Source: Populus alba (taxonomy: Eukaryota > Streptophyta > Magnoliopsida > Malpighiales > Salicaceae). Taken from it: a stretch of 64,000 nt of DNA. Location of the stretch: contig NC_133301.1 of assembly GCF_005239225.2 (NCBI RefSeq), positions 13,392,318-13,456,317 of the forward strand, in the 5' to 3' direction. How positions within the stretch are numbered: position 1 is the first letter of the stretch; the number at the start of each line of letters is the position of its first letter. The notes beneath the pieces are model-generated. The model worked only from the letters and a program-made list of their open reading frames with translations. It was not told where the DNA came from and made no database searches. Made by a program: the position numbers and the translations under genes. Shown piece after piece: positions 24,699 through 39,034 of this stretch.

Positions 24699-26029
24699 GA
24701 CCCATGCTTTGAGTTTTTTTCTCCAGGGATGGAAACCAATTTGGTTAATATTTCATATATTTACAAGAATATTACCGATGAGTTTCTAGCATGGGATTTG
24801 AATTCAAAACCTATTTTGCAAGAATATTATTTAGCTATAAATCGACTGGTAAAAAAAATATTAATTTTATCTTAGGTTTATTAACTATAGAATTTTGTAA
24901 GTTATATCGTAAACCTGCCTCTTTCATAATAGTATATAAAAATTGAATTTTTCCTATAACCAACTTCCCCCCCCTCCTACAAATCAACTGGTAAAAAAAG
25001 GAATTGTTGATTGCTATGAACAATTGAGGCCCCCCATTGTCCATTAATTTTTTTTTTAACTCAAAATTTAATTTTGAAGACATTAATTATGATCACTTGT
25101 CACGAAATCTATAATTCCCTAAACCTTAAAAAAATATCCCTTGCCAAACCCTAACTTTAACCCTTAAAATACTGAAATTACCAAACTTTCAAATATTATC
25201 TTAATATACAGATATTCATCATTCAAATCAAAATAACCACATAACACTCCAGAATATAAATGTAACTAGAAAGTTTTAGTAAATGCCTTAGATATTCATT
25301 CCAATGAAACCTATACACCCATTCGATAGTAAAATTTAATTTTATCTCATCATATTAAAAAGCATATATTAACACTTAATACATTAATCGACACTGCAAT
25401 TAAGTTTTCAAAAAAAAAAAACACTTAATAGAGAGCCTACTTATATCAATATTAAGCCTCATCTTAAGAATGACTTTTCATATTTTTAAAACTATGAAAA
25501 TATTTATTGGATATATAACATTTATTTTGTTGATTAATTATAACTCTAGATATAGAGAACTAGTCAACTCTCATGATATCTCACCAGCATGACCCTTCAT
25601 ATTTTTTCATAAAAGAAACCATATTGTAATTTTATTAGCTGTAACATTAAAGTCAACATAGCACTGCATATATATTCAAGCAAATACTCAATAAAAGTTC
25701 AATGCATAATTGTTGTCTTTTCCATGCCCTGAGTCTTGGTATACTATTTTCTCTTTAACGCATCAAAAGTTTAACAAATCTCTAATTAAAAGAAAGGTGC
25801 AACTATATACCTAGTAGAGAAATTAGTCTTGAAAGAATAATAAAAAACAAATGATTTGCTTCATTGCAACTTTACTTGGTAGTAAGGTAAGAAAAAAACA
25901 GAACATTATTTGCAGGATGGGACAGAGTGTTTGAATATATATTAACACCAATTATAAAGACTGGTTTATTGATCAATCACGACTTGAAATGTAAACACTA
26001 AACAAAGTAAACACTAAGCCAATATCGTT
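24699..26029. other. Spacer between the MICU and RLP genes, copy A
   Basis: No gene is seen. It aligns with 42619-44704 of copy B, except that about 730 bases of copy B (about 43094-43824, telomere-like block plus AT-rich repeat) are absent after 25174. Confidence 0.6.
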
Positions 26030-29000
26030 TTAGACACAAGGCTGAAATCGTCTGAACCTGGTTGGCACTGGTAAATTGTCCACAAGAAAGTAATAGCAAT
26101 TATTGATGCTCTCCCCAATAATGTAAAACCATGCTTGTCGCCATTGCGGGTTTATGTAGAGAACTGCACCTATTGCCAACAGGACCATGATGTATGCCAC
26201 TGAAAATGTCACATAGAAAGCCTCCATATCAATAACACCATTTTCTTCTTTTTTATGAGTCTGAGACCTTGGCAGTGGTGATGGCGGTATTCCTCCAGTA
26301 CAATTTTTGGCGAGTGGTGGTCCAGAAAGCAACGGATTTCCCTCATAGCAAGACTTGTTGAATGTTGAGAATTGTGCAACCATCTCTGGCGTTTTGCCAG
26401 ATAAGTTATTGTGGGCTACACTGAAAGCAGATAGGGAGTATAAGTCGATAAGCTGGGGAGGAATTTCCCCATTCAAGTTGTTGTAGGAAAGATCCAGAGT
26501 TTCAATTTCCTTCAGGTTTGAAAATGTAGGTGGTATGGGACCTGTTAAACTGTTATGGGATAGATTCAACAACTCAATGTTGCTGAGGTTTCCAAGCTCA
26601 AAAGGAATCTCTCCTGTCAAATTGTTGCAGGAGAGATCGATACCAGAGATCAAATTGAGGACGATTCCCTTGAATAAATACGATATACTCTTTGTTGTAA
26701 TCTCAACAGATTTATTAACAGAAGGATCTTCCAAGGGCATAGGAGCAATTGCTGAAGGCATAGTAGAAGGACCTGGAGCACTGTCATGTTCCCTATACCT
26801 CTCGCTTCTAGGATGTAGGCATGGAAGAATATGACCACACAGATTATTATGAGAAAGATCAATCAATCTTAATTTCTTTAGTTCGCACAGCTGTCTTGGG
26901 ATTTCAGCTTCTAGATTATTATAACCTAAAAGAAGAAAGCTCAACTCTAACAAAGAACCAATTGACTCGGGAATGCCACCTCTAAAATAATTATGGCTAA
27001 GATCTAATCTCTTCAGCGAAAGACAACCATCGAGTGCACCAATCAGTGATCCTTCTAGTTTATTTTTTGATAAATAAACTTCTATCATCATCCTTGAAGA
27101 ACAAAAGTTGGATGGTAGACTTCCAAAATGATTGTTCTCTGAAAGGTCTAAATATTGAAGAGAAGACATATACCTTATCCATCTCGGTATCTTACCAGAT
27201 AAATTGTTGAGACTGACATCCAATGCTTGCAATGCAGAACAATTAGATAAGCTATTTGGAAGAATCCCGGTTAACTGATTCCCTCTTAATATCAGCTCGG
27301 TCAAGTGTGCTAAGTTGAAATTTTTCCAGAAAAGCTGGCCTTTCAAATGATTATTTGAAAGCATGAGAACACCTAATGATAAACAGTTTTCCACCAACTG
27401 CTCGGGTATGTTGCCTGACAAGCCATTGTTGGACAAATCTAAGACTTCCAAGAGGCTTATATTGCTGATCGAAGAGGGAATGCTACCATCAAAATCATTT
27501 CTGGACAGGTTCAAAAACACTAACCTCGGGAAACATGCTCCAATTTCGGTGGGAATTTGATTATGGATGTGATTTCTCGAGATATCCAAATGTGACAGCC
27601 TCACAAGGGAATGATTTGCTAATTGGAAAGATCCTGAAAGAGAATTGTTGACCAAATAAAGCTCTTTAAGTTTTGTGTTGTTTTGTAACAACCAGCTTGG
27701 AAATTCTCCTGTTATTTTGCTGTGTGAGAGATCAACAAATTGAAGGTCATGTTGATTGTACAGGGATTTTGGAAATGTTCCGCCGGATCCAGTACATGTC
27801 AAAGAAAGGCTCTGTAACTGGAACCTTGGAATTAAATTGTGTACCAGCTCTGTTGACTCGTATATCTCATTATGGTCGCCATTCAAAAGCTTGAGTTTTG
27901 AAAGGTTAAAAAATGGGCCAAGTGAGATTGGGATTTGGAAGTGATTGTGTGAAAGTCGTAGAGCTTGAATAGACGTGAGACTTCCAATGGGACTCAAGGA
28001 TATATTCCCAGTGAAGTGGTTGGAAGAGATATCTAAAGCTTGAAGGTTTGTCAAATTTGAGAAACACGAAGGCAAAGAACCAGTGAGATTATTATAGCTG
28101 ATATCTAGTTCCTGGAGATGCTTTAACTCACAAAGGCCTGCAAATTATCCATGTTAAAAGAAATTTAGCATACAATAATGTAATGGAAACTGTAGGATCG
28201 TACAAAGGGCGAGCAATATAGGATTAATGAAGGCTCGCGATCAATATAAGATTAATGAAGGCTCTTCTTATATGCGAGGACTAGGAAACTATTACTAAAC
28301 TAGTTATATGGCTCTGATTGAGGTAGTAATATAATGTGGTTGTGTAATTATTCACATGTAATCAATTTCTTAATGATTTGATTATATTTGAAATTGGTTT
28401 TAAGAGATTTTTCCCCAAAACTAAAATAAAAAAAGTAATAAAATTATATATATAATTTTCTTGATGCATTTAGAATGACAATTACTCTAAAGAGATACTA
28501 TTGTATCAATTAATTTTGTAATTTTATTAAGAAAGAAAACGCATAATTAACAAAAATAATAAAGTTTAAAAAATTACATAATACAAATCCCATATTATCA
28601 TAAACTTTTAAACAACTTGGAGGACTTATTAATAAAGATTGAACTAGTGTAAGAGATTATTTTCTTCTTCATTATTATTTTTACATTTTATCTAAAAATA
28701 TCTAATATAAATTTTAAATAATTCAATTGGTTTATGTGATAACATAAACTAAATTCAAACTATTTATTTAAAACCTCTTCTCATATATTTTTTCTACTTT
28801 TTGTCTATACATAGGGCTAAAGAAACCCAGTTTACATGTTAAATCTTTTATTTTAATGGTTTAATGGTAAGAGATATTCTCAAACTAGTTTCAACTTCTA
28901 TTAAAATTAAGTTCTCTGCATATAATTTTATATGCATGTCCCCACACCCTCACATTGGCTTGTGCATTCATATAAATTTAATACAAAATATGGGTTTAGG

Positions 29001-29066
29001 TTTAAATATATTGACTATTAAGCAATTCATGTCTTTCCCATTGAATACACTTAGAATTGCATCCCT

Positions 29067-29132
<66 letters not shown>

Positions 29133-30738
29133 TATATTTCATATTTCACTGCGAGTTGTATCTTTTTAAAAAAGAAAACTGGATATGCAAGTTATTTTAA
29201 TGTATTTTTTTATATAAAAAATTCAAAATATAAATAAAAAAGCTTATGTAAGTATCTAATTAAATAAATCGATAATCATCAATGTAAATAAATGAAAAAA
29301 AAAATCGTTAACAATAACTACAAGAAAAACTTAAAAAATTAAAAGATAGATGTAGTTCAATATATTTGATCTCATAAAATAAAATATTTACCCAGTTATA
29401 TTTACTGAATTTATTTATTAAAATCAATAAAAAGATAATAGAAATAAAAACACATATGAAATTGATTGATAAAAATAAAAATAAAAATATTTTTTTAAAA
29501 TAATATAGAGCGATAAAATTGAAAAAAAAATGAGCAAGAAAAAAAAATGTTGAACCGCATTAACTTTAAAACTTGTGACCTCGGTCATTAGTTTGAAAGC
29601 ACTATAAATGAAAAAATCACAAAGCTCGATCCCTGACAAATCAGAAGCTAAATGATGAAAGTGAGAGAAAAAAAATCAATTACACAAAAAAGATCAAAAT
29701 AAAAAAAATTATAATTAAAATAATGAGGGTAAAAATTAAAAGGCAAGAAAAAAATTTCAATTGGATTATTAAATTAAAAAGAAAAATAAATTTTCACAAA
29801 CGGAAAAAACAAATCAAATAATAAGGGCTAAATTAAAAAAAATAAAATAACATAAACCTTGATTGAAATTGAAAACTAATAAAACTTTAATAAAAAAACT
29901 AAGGAAAAAATAGAAATTAATAATAAAGACCGAATTAAAAACAAAATATTTGACAAATTGTAATTGATTGAGTAAATTAAAAACAAACAAAACTTTTATA
30001 TATAAAAAAATAAAGAACGAAAATAATAAATCAAAAGAATAAGGATTATTTTCCATTGATATGAAAAACAAATATATTATCCTTGTTCATATATTTATCT
30101 AAAGAAAAAAATCCATATCCTTATTATTTTAATAATATACTATTAAAGATTCCTAATTCCATGTATTAAATATTCTTTTTTTATATACATGTTTAGTTCT
30201 TCTAATGGCTTGACAAAAATGCTAAGAGTCCAAGAATAACTTAATTTATTCCTATCGTTTGAGTAAATTTGAGTTTAAGAAAATAAGTTATTAATATGAA
30301 TAAAGCAAAAAAATAGAGTAAAAGATTATTATAATTGATAAAGAATTTGTTGTTAGAAAAGGCAAGCATGCTATTCTAGAAAAAAACATGTGAAAGATGA
30401 TTACGAGATAATTATGTAATTCCTTGCTTCTTTTGTAATTAATTAAAGTAGGTGTTTTATATGAAAGCACAACAAAACCAAATAAATTTTAGAAGTACTA
30501 TTAAAAATACATATCCTTATTATTCTAATAATAAACTATTAAGAATATTTTAGAAAATAGATGATAGTTGTGTGTGGAAGTGTGTTGCTAGTAGTAATTA
30601 TTAAAAGGGACTTTAATTATTTTCATGTATAATATCGGTTTTAATTATTTAATTCCAATTAACTAGGTAGTTTCGAGACTACATTCTAAAATTACAAACA
30701 AAAAATAAAATAAATCTTATCACTTGTAAAAAAACTAG

Positions 30739-30781
<43 letters not shown>

Positions 30782-33700
30782 GAATATATGTAGGCATGTA
30801 ACCTTTCGTGTCTATTGATTCGTCCAACTGATAATAAAGATACAGATGCTTGAGAGATGAAAACCCTTTGAAGAATGATAAGGTGCTATTGTTGATTCTA
30901 TTATAGCCTATTAGTGATTAATTTAAAAAAAAAAAAATCAATTACATTTCAAATCTTAAATATTCATTTTTGTCTTCAAAAAATTTAATTAAGAAACGAG
31001 TCTTTGATTTGAAAACCAACTACATGATTATCACTCATTTCAAAATTGTTAATTATTTGAAGTGTGGTTGTAAATTGAAAAAAAAAAAAAAACAGGTACC
31101 AAGCTAAATAATTATTCTTCACATAACTTAGAGCTTGTTTGAGAATATGTGTCATGAAGATTGCATTTCAAAAAAAAAATTTATTTAAAAACATATTAAA
31201 ATATTTTCTTTTTATTTTTAAAGCAAAAAAAATTCAAAAAAAAAATAACAGTTCAACAATAACAACAAACATGCTCGAAATCTAAAGTGGTATTGTGATG
31301 TAGCTTGATTTAAATAAAGGTATATAGAGATTTGTTATAATTAATATATTATTCACACTTTGGCACAACTATTTAATTAATTAATAAAATAGAGAATGTG
31401 CTTTTATGATGAATCACCTTACAAAGTATTATTTATTTAAATAATATATTTTTATATTTTATATTTTAACATTTATATGTTAAAAAAGTGAAATTCATAA
31501 TTTATTTTTATCTGGCAAAGAGAGATATGTCTTTCTAGATCACGTAGACAAAAAAACAATAATCATTATTGGTCTTTTTGATGGTAAGAATATGACCTAC
31601 CTATCCCTTCCTCTCTCGTCTTATTTTTTTGGGATTAAAATTTAATAAAAATAAAATTTAAACCGAAATAAGCACTAAAGAGACCATATATACTTAATCT
31701 GAAACTCGAAATATTAAACTTAAGATGGATATTGGGCACTAAGGTGAAATCTAGGGTACTTGAAGTAAAAAAGATAGACAAAAATAAAAAAGAGTAAAAA
31801 AAAGAAATAAAAGAATTATCAAACGGCCTTTAATTAATTGATACCTGTTAAGGCTACAACATCTTGGATCTTATTTCTAGGCAGCCGTAACACCTCCAAG
31901 TTGCTCAATAAATTAAATTCTGAGTTAAGAAAAGAATACAAAAGAGTTAATATAAAATTTTTAGGCCTTTTATTCTCAAATTGAAACTAATATGTGTGTC
32001 TAACATTTCAATTAGTTATGATGATGTGTTTGTGTGGGTCTCAGTACCTTTCATGTTTATTGATCCTTGCAACTGGTTGCCATCAAGATATAGATGTTTG
32101 AGAGATGAAAGCTCTTTGAGGGATGATAGGATGCTATTGTTGAAGTAATTCCAGCTTAAATCAAGAGTCTCTAATTTGTTAAGCCTTGATGGTCCTTCAG
32201 AGCTTGCATGATATTTATAGCAAGCAGTTAGTGATTAATTTCAAATCCTAAATATTCATTTTTGTCTTCAAAGAATTTAATTAGGAGACAAATCTTTGAT
32301 TTGAAAACCAACTACATGATTATCACTCACATCAAAATCATTAATTATTTGAAATATTGAGAAAAACATTATAGGTTAATCCAATGGTTTGGTGTCAAAC
32401 TAAATTTAACAATTATGATTCATCACCTAATTAGAGCATGTTTGAAAGTGTAGTAAAAATTATATTTAAAATGTTTGTTATTTGAAAATGTATTAAAATA
32501 ATAATTTTTTATTTTTTAAATTTTATTTTTGATATTAGCACATTAAAACAATAAAAAAATAAAAATAATAATTTAAAACAAAAAAAACAATAGAAAAACG
32601 GCAGTTCAACTGCAACACCAAATAAGTGTTTGTTTAGCATTGAGATTTAATCTGTTTTTCATCAAAATTTAATTATTAGTTTCTGCTTCAAATTAAATTT
32701 TTATATTATTTTTAAATTATTTTAATGTGTTGATGTCAAAAATAAATTTTAAAAAAATATATTTTTTTTTTATACATTTCAAAATAAATAAATAAAATAG
32801 CATTTACTGTACTTTCAGACTCCTAGTTGGTTAATTTCTCAAACCACTCAGAGTTAATATATTTATCAGATAACAGCAAGCAGATGACAGGAGAACCCTT
32901 TTACAGGACCATGCACCCAAAGTCACCTAGCGTTAATAGTGAATGGTAGAATGAACTGGTTGAGAATCAAGTCGGTACTGAGTAAAGTTTATAATGACAC
33001 CTCCCAGCTTTGGATTCCCACTAATTTAAATATATGATTGAGACCAAATGCGTTCTGTTATTTAAAAATCGAAGACAAACACACACAAAAAAAAAAAGTA
33101 AAAAAAAGAAATAAAAGAGTTATCAAACGGCGTTAATTAATGAATACCTGTTAAGGTTACAAATTCTTGGATCTTATTGTAGCACAGCCATAACACCTCC
33201 AAATTGCTCAATGAATCAAATTCTGAGTTAAGAAAATAATACAAAAAAAAAAAGAGTTAATATAAAACTCTTAGGCCTGTTATTCTCGAATTGAGACTTA
33301 TAAGGATCAATTCATAACTTCATATCAAAGAAGTAATAGAACATGTGTGTGTTTAACATTTTGAGTCTTTTTCAATTGGTTGTGATGATGTGTTTGTATG
33401 TTTCTAAGTACCTTTCATGTTTATTGATCCTTGCAACTGGTTTTCATCAAGATATAGATGTTTAAGAGATGAAAGCCCTTTTAGGGATGATAGGATGCTA
33501 TTGTTGAAGTTATTGTGTTCCAAAGAAAGAACCTCCAATTTTGCAAGTCTTGATAGCCTTTCGAAACCTGCATGCATGTAAGATTTCTAGTTAGTTGTTA
33601 GGGTATAAAGCCAAAGAAATTATTTGATTAATTAAAAGAATAAATCGATTTCAGTTTATATATATTTATTTTTTGTGCTAAAATTACGAAAGATGAAGTC

Positions 33701-34112
33701 TTTAATGAAGAGGCAAACCTTCATTCGCAACACAGCCAGCTATGCCATTTCCACTCAAGACAAGAACATTGAGTTCTTGGAAGGGAAGAAATATAGATGC
33801 ATTTAGGTACAAATCTCCCATATCTTGCGTAGAAAAGACTGATAAGTACCAATATCTTGCGAAGAAAAGATTGATTTCGATGACTCGTCTTGTAGTGGAA
33901 TTGCTGCAGGTAACTCCTTCCCAACTGCAACAGAGAGCATCTTTTCCCCAAGAGAATGGCGGGAATGGAATGTCATATGGGTTTTCACCAAAGGAAGTTT
34001 TGATGTGCAAAAGAGCAATTCGTTCTTCCTCCAAACACCCTTGCGATAGAAGCATGGCATTAATCATCATTATCACCGCCATTGCTGGCAGAGAGAACCT
34101 GTTTAATCCCAT
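26030..34112 (-). CDS. Leucine-rich-repeat receptor-like protein (RLP), copy A, multi-exon
   Basis: Exons on the minus strand are 33719-34112, 33412-33567, 33148-33222, 32048-32202, 31845-31919, 30803-30907 and 26030-28137. Exon 1 gives a signal peptide ([15 protein letters not shown]) and an LRR N-terminal cap with [16 protein letters not shown] and [10 protein letters not shown]. Small exons each encode one or two LRRs. The 156+75-bp pair at 33.4/33.1 kb is repeated at 32.0/31.8 kb, an internal duplication. The last exon has LRRs, an island (SERYREHD to KSISYLFKG), four more LRRs, one membrane helix ([14 protein letters not shown]) and a short cytoplasmic tail ending FQPCV. There is no kinase, so it is an RLP that would need a SOBIR1-type partner. 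Exon 32048-32202 is one base short of its 156-bp twin, but skipping it keeps frame. Exon 30803-30907 has lost its 5' half yet stays in phase. Confidence 0.87.
29071..29130. repeat. (AT)30 microsatellite
   Basis: Sixty bases of uninterrupted AT. The sister position near 47830 has only about five AT units. Confidence 0.97.
30741..30776. repeat. (AT)18 microsatellite
   Basis: Thirty-six bases of AT, just past the 3' border of the 30803-30907 RLP exon. The sister position near 49203-49212 is about 10 bases. Confidence 0.95.
31130..31275. repeat. AT-rich dispersed repeat (MITE-like)
   Basis: It starts gagcttgtttgagaatatg, has an A/T-rich centre with aaaacatattaaaatatttt, and ends with cagttcaacaataacaac. 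Related copies lie at 32434-32640 and 49550-49700, and degraded ones near 13.7, 34.9 and 43.7 kb. Confidence 0.6.
32434..32640. repeat. AT-rich dispersed repeat (MITE-like), best copy
   Basis: It runs from gcatgtttgaaagtg to gcaacaccaaataagtg. These ends are imperfect inverted repeats around an A/T-rich centre with ttgatattagcacattaaaa. It sits in an RLP intron. Confidence 0.6.
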
Positions 34113-34173
34113 TTGTACCCCTCTGTTTCTGCTTGAAATTAATGTATGAAATACTTGTTAGGAGCCAAAGGCT

Positions 34174-34180
34174 CTTTATA
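34174..34180 (-). promoter_or_regulatory. TATA box of RLP copy A
   Basis: On the minus strand CCCTATAAAGAGCC lies about 62 bases before the ATG at 34112. Confidence 0.6.
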
Positions 34181-34183
34181 GGG

Positions 34184-37100
34184 GAGAGCACCATGCATTG
34201 CCGTCCGCGTGTTCATTGAACGGCGGGCCCATCTTTGATCAAGTGGATCTTTTATGGAAGGTGACGTATGGTTCCTCAATCCATCAATTTCCATGAAGTT
34301 TCAATATTTGTTTTTTGTTTTAGAACAATGTAAAATCATTACTCTTAAATAAAACTCGTTTAACCACTGTGAAGACAAGAAAGAAAGTATTTTGATCTTT
34401 TCCACAAGAATCTACACAGGCAGTCATGAAACTAACGATGGCCATTATATAGAATTTTTCTTTTCTTTTTGTTTCATTGCTGGTCCGGCAAATCTTCAGT
34501 TGTAAAGTTGCATGCAGTTAAAAAATCAGGTGTACTTGTGATTCGATTAATCTAGTAAAATCTAGTTTAAATTTGGTAAAAATTTCTTTGATTTTTTTTT
34601 TAATTAAAATAATGTTTTTTTGATTTTTTTTTAAAATATATTTGAATTAATTCTCCTGACTTGCCCTGAATCTAAACCTTGCTCCATAATAACTCTCATA
34701 ATGTATTTAATAACTCTGATCCTATTAAAAAACTTAAAATATTAAATGAGATTATATGAATAGTTTTATATTTCATCTATAACATTATATATTATTTAAG
34801 AAATTATTTGAGGTTTAACTGTCATTTTGTTATTTTAAAAAAAAAATTATTCTAAATTAATTTTATGTTTTTGAATAGTTTTGATGTACTAATGTTAAAA
34901 AAATAGTTTTTTTAAAAAAATAAAAAAATATATTTTAAAATATTTCTAAACAAAAAATATTTTAAAATACAAAATCTACCATACTATTAAATTATTTTCT
35001 ATTTTGTTATCATATTTTTAAGGTTTTTGGATCTAGTGTTCCAGCCAAACTCACTTAAATTTGGGTCATACAAGTTTAATATTATTAATATTATAAGTAT
35101 TACTTTGGGTTAAGCATTACAGTTAGATCTAAGATTTTTTGGGTATAATTTTACAAAAAAAAAATCTAAAGCTCTTAAATTTTAATTTTTTTTAAAAAAT
35201 TAACCCGCATAACACCAACTAGTTATATAATTAACCTTCGTTGCATAGAAGAGGAGATTAAGACATTGACTTGGAGTCAACTGACAAAATGAAACCAAGG
35301 TTTGATCTGGTTTCTTTTTTGAACGGCTGTGAATTTTTTTATCATTTGAAGAGTGTGTAGTGCGGTAGTGTAAATAAAAAATATTTTAAAAAGAGAACCC
35401 TACATGAATAGTTAAATGTTATAACTATTTGTAAATATTTTAGACGGCTTTGTGTTGGATTGTTACTTCCATGAAGTTTCGTGGGGTAATTTCCTAATAG
35501 GCACTGACTGATTGCATTCCTTTTTTTTTTATTGTGGGAGACACATTCAGCGTAAAAACCACTTCATTGCTTTATTTTTAAACGCTTTAATTTAGGAGGG
35601 GAAACAACTGAAAGCCATAAGAATACGCTTATAGCGTCCACTTGCATTATTTTGTATTTGTCTCGAATTGATTGATATTTATTTATTTATATCTTTTAGT
35701 TTGTATTAATCTCTCGTTGATTATGTCTGATTTGAAAATTAATCTTAATCTCTCAAAAGTGTTATTCCTTATTATTCTTTCAAAGTTCCATGGAAACATC
35801 AAATAATTCTTCATCTAATTAATTTAAAAACAAAAAAATAAAAAATTTTAACTTTTAAAAAAAACTATTTTAAAACGCAAGAATAAATGGATACTAATTA
35901 TAAAAATAAATAAAAACTAGTTATCTAGTTATTATAGCTAGAAATTTTAATTAGTATTCGGAATTTTATATAAAAATTTGATTATATAATAGAAAAAATA
36001 ATATTTATTCCATGCTTCCTATCAAATTTAATGTTTGAATTCTCAATCATCCTAAGCTTTAATTTTTTTTTCCTAAACTATTATATTCATGATAAAATGG
36101 TCATTAATAGTAAGATAATTATTTAAAATAAAGCCTGGCGTGTGAGACCTGGTCCTCACTATAGAAATATAGGCATTAGATCTAAAAAGTTGGTTATGGA
36201 AAATTAGGAATTGGCTTGTTTCTTGGTCATGTTCTAAAATAGATTTAATGGATTATATAATTCATGATAAAGGGATCATCAATAGTAGAATAATGAGTGT
36301 GAGTGGGAGACCTAGACTCCTAGTCCTCACTTTAGAAATATTGACTTTAGATGAATCCACAAGGCTTTTTCCAAGAAATTGTGGAGGTTTCTCACCTGCA
36401 AATATCACGAAAGAGAAGAAGAATTGTTTGAAGTGAATTTTTTTTATCATTTGAAGAGTGTGTAGTACGGTAGTGAACATATAGATGTTGCTTCCACTCT
36501 TGCCTTCGCCTTTGTTTATTTCGTGGTATATTTTAATGAAAAAATCGGGTTTTTATTTACGATTGATTTTTCTATTATTTTTAAAAACACTTTTAAATTG
36601 TAAAAATAAACAGGCATCAAATAAAAAAAAATAGATAAAAAACTAGTCATCTAGTTGAGGTAAATAGAAATTCTAATTAATATTCAGAGTTTTGTATAAA
36701 GAGTTGATTATATAATAGAAAAAACAAAATTCATTCTATTTTTTCCCCTAAACTATTATATTTATTATAAAAGGGTCATCAAATTTAATGCAATAATTTA
36801 GGATTGAAAGAAAATAGGAAAAAACACCAAAAACAGCGGCAGTGCATGGTGTGCTTTTCTCTCATATTTACTTTTCTTTTCTTTTATGTTTTTTTAAGTC
36901 TTTTTGTACCTTTTTTTTTTAGATTTTGCTTTTCTCTCTGGATTTTTATTTCTTCTATGGAAGCTTTTTTCTTGCTTTTGTCTTTGTTTTTCTATTTCTT
37001 TAATCTCGCGTATATTTTTCTCTCTAGCTAGGATCTCTAATTGATTGTCACATAATTTTTTATTTTGATCTCTGGTACTTCTTATAACTTGTTCTCACTG

Positions 37101-38659
37101 GAATTAATTTTTTTCATGATATCAAAAAATATGTTCACAATACATATCCGCAGCATAGAGTAATTGGCTAATAACTTCAAATATTTGATCCTATTCTAAA
37201 GATATAATTCTATATAAAATTTTTGTAAATGACAAAACATTTTCAAAATAATTTTAAGATGTAAGAAAAAATTCACTTTTATATAATTTCTAGTTACACT
37301 ATATCACATCTTTACTATATTTAAAAAATTAACATTTAAGCACCCTTTTGTTATTTGACTTTAAAGCTGAAAGAAAACAAGTTATAAGTGGGAAAAAAAA
37401 AATTACATGCATTAATCGTCTCGTGTGGTTAGTTTTTGAAATAGATCGAAATGTTCCAATTAGTGTGATGAACATTCACATCTTACAACTTTAACAATTG
37501 AATTTGAATGCTAATTTTGTTGATTGAGTTCCTTAGCTACAAGAAAGATGGATTTCCATTAGTTTAATTCTTGAATTATATGTAAAGTGAATTTAATTAG
37601 CAATGTGAAGTACTGTCCCCGAACATGATTATGGTAAATGGAAAACCAGATTTCCTAACAAAAATCATTACGCTGGACCAATCAAGGATAGCAATTGGGA
37701 TGATTTAAGCACCAACATTTTGGATAATCTTGAGAAAAGACAAGAGCAAGATCTACTGCATGCTTGATTTGTTCATAAGAAATTAAGGAAATACGAACTC
37801 TGGCTGTTGAGCTTTTGTCATGGATACTCTACGGGAAAATAAAAATCAAATCTAAAATTTCAATTCCTTAGATTTGATCATGATTACTAAAAATATTGGA
37901 AATCTGAAATTATCAAGCGTACATCTAACCATTTGAATCATGACCCGGACCTTGGCAGAGATTCCGGATGCACCAGTCCCACTATGAACTTTGATGTTTC
38001 TTTGTTTCTAGCTCCATAGACAATTGAGCACCATGCAAGTCCCTTGAAGCACATAACGAAAATATTTCTTGCGGATATTTAGACAGTGCATGATGAGTGT
38101 TTCAGATGAACTTTCTCTGAAGAATCAAGAATACGTTTCATTCATAAGAATGATGAATAATCAACCAAGACGAGTTCTACTGAATGTTTGATCCTACAAC
38201 AACGAAGTTGTTGAAGAGGGATTTTAGACCCCTACGTACATGCAACTGTATAATTTGTCAAGACTCTCGAACATCAAAAATTCTACCAGCTGGTTTACCA
38301 GGAAAGATGAATCCACAAGGCTTTTTCCAAGAAACTGCGGATGTTTCTCACCTGCAAATATTATGAAAGAGAACAAGAATGAGGCATAAAATAAATGTTT
38401 GAAGTGAATTTTTTTTTTTTATCATTTGAAAAGTGTGTAGTGCGCAGTGAACATATAGATTGAGGATGGCATTTACAGATCAAGCTAAACAACTGTTTCG
38501 TTGAGCTAATTATCAGTCCAAGGCCATGTAAGGAAATTATGAGGACATTCTGAGAAAGGTTAGGATATCAGAGTCTAGACCAGAGCTTTCTTTTCTTCTG
38601 ATCTTTCCTTTATAATAGTGCGCATGTTTCCACCTCTGTCTGTTCGTAAGTGGTGATAT
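34184..38659. other. Spacer between duplication copies, with local degenerate repeats
   Basis: No gene is supported. A phrase atcatttgaagagtgtgtagtgcggtag occurs three times with small changes (near 35341, 36449 and 38421). A second phrase, gatgaatccacaaggctttttcc, occurs near 36349 and 38308. Blocks with cctaaactattatattcatgataaa recur near 36074, 36255 and 36750. This looks like repeated local duplication of one non-coding segment. Confidence 0.55.
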
Positions 38660-39034
38660 CAGAGATGAACTGTCCGTTATGACCTTGAGTAGGAGAGGAA
38701 ATGTCCAGGGAGTATTTCACCTCTAAAACTTAAATGAGACAACTTGGTGTGACTTGAAGGAGCAAATGCATGTTGGATTGGAGTCTGAGCTTGTTTCCGA
38801 TCGATCAGAGTTGGATGTAGTGGAGAATGCCATGCTTTTTCTGGATTATCCATGATACCTTCACTTCAATCTGCAGACGAAACCTGACAATCTTTAATAC
38901 CTATCTCAGTAGTGAATACTTCTAGTGCAACCCCATGAAGACAAAAAAACAAAAAAAATAACAATCTGCTACCGGGCAACTAGATGTTGGTTAGTCACTG
39001 ACCTGTCATAACTAGATGTTGGTTAGTCACTGAC

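Larger units (their letters stand above)
28138..30802. other. Large last intron of RLP copy A
   Basis: Non-coding and very A-rich, with two (AT)n microsatellites. It aligns with 46813-49237 in copy B, where both AT runs are much shorter and several hundred bases (roughly 29.92-30.17 kb and nearby) are missing. Confidence 0.6.
18160..38660. repeat. Tandem segmental duplication, copy A (MICU + RLP)
   Basis: Homology to copy B begins near the phrase atgaccttgagtaggag, at 18166 in A and 38671 in B. It runs through the MICU gene, the intergenic spacer and the RLP gene to at least 31600 in A, where B is interrupted at 50028. The offset at the left edge is about 20.5 kb. The true right edge of the unit cannot be seen because copy B continues beyond the retrotransposon. 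Confidence 0.92.

Noticed and set aside
26535..26834. 99-codon plus-strand ORF conserved in both RLP copies (also 45210-45509)
   Set aside because: Antisense shadow of the LRR coding exon. Conservation is explained by the duplication.
29814..30071. Phe-rich 85-codon minus-strand ORF in the RLP intron
   Set aside because: AT-rich low-complexity translation and not preserved in copy B.
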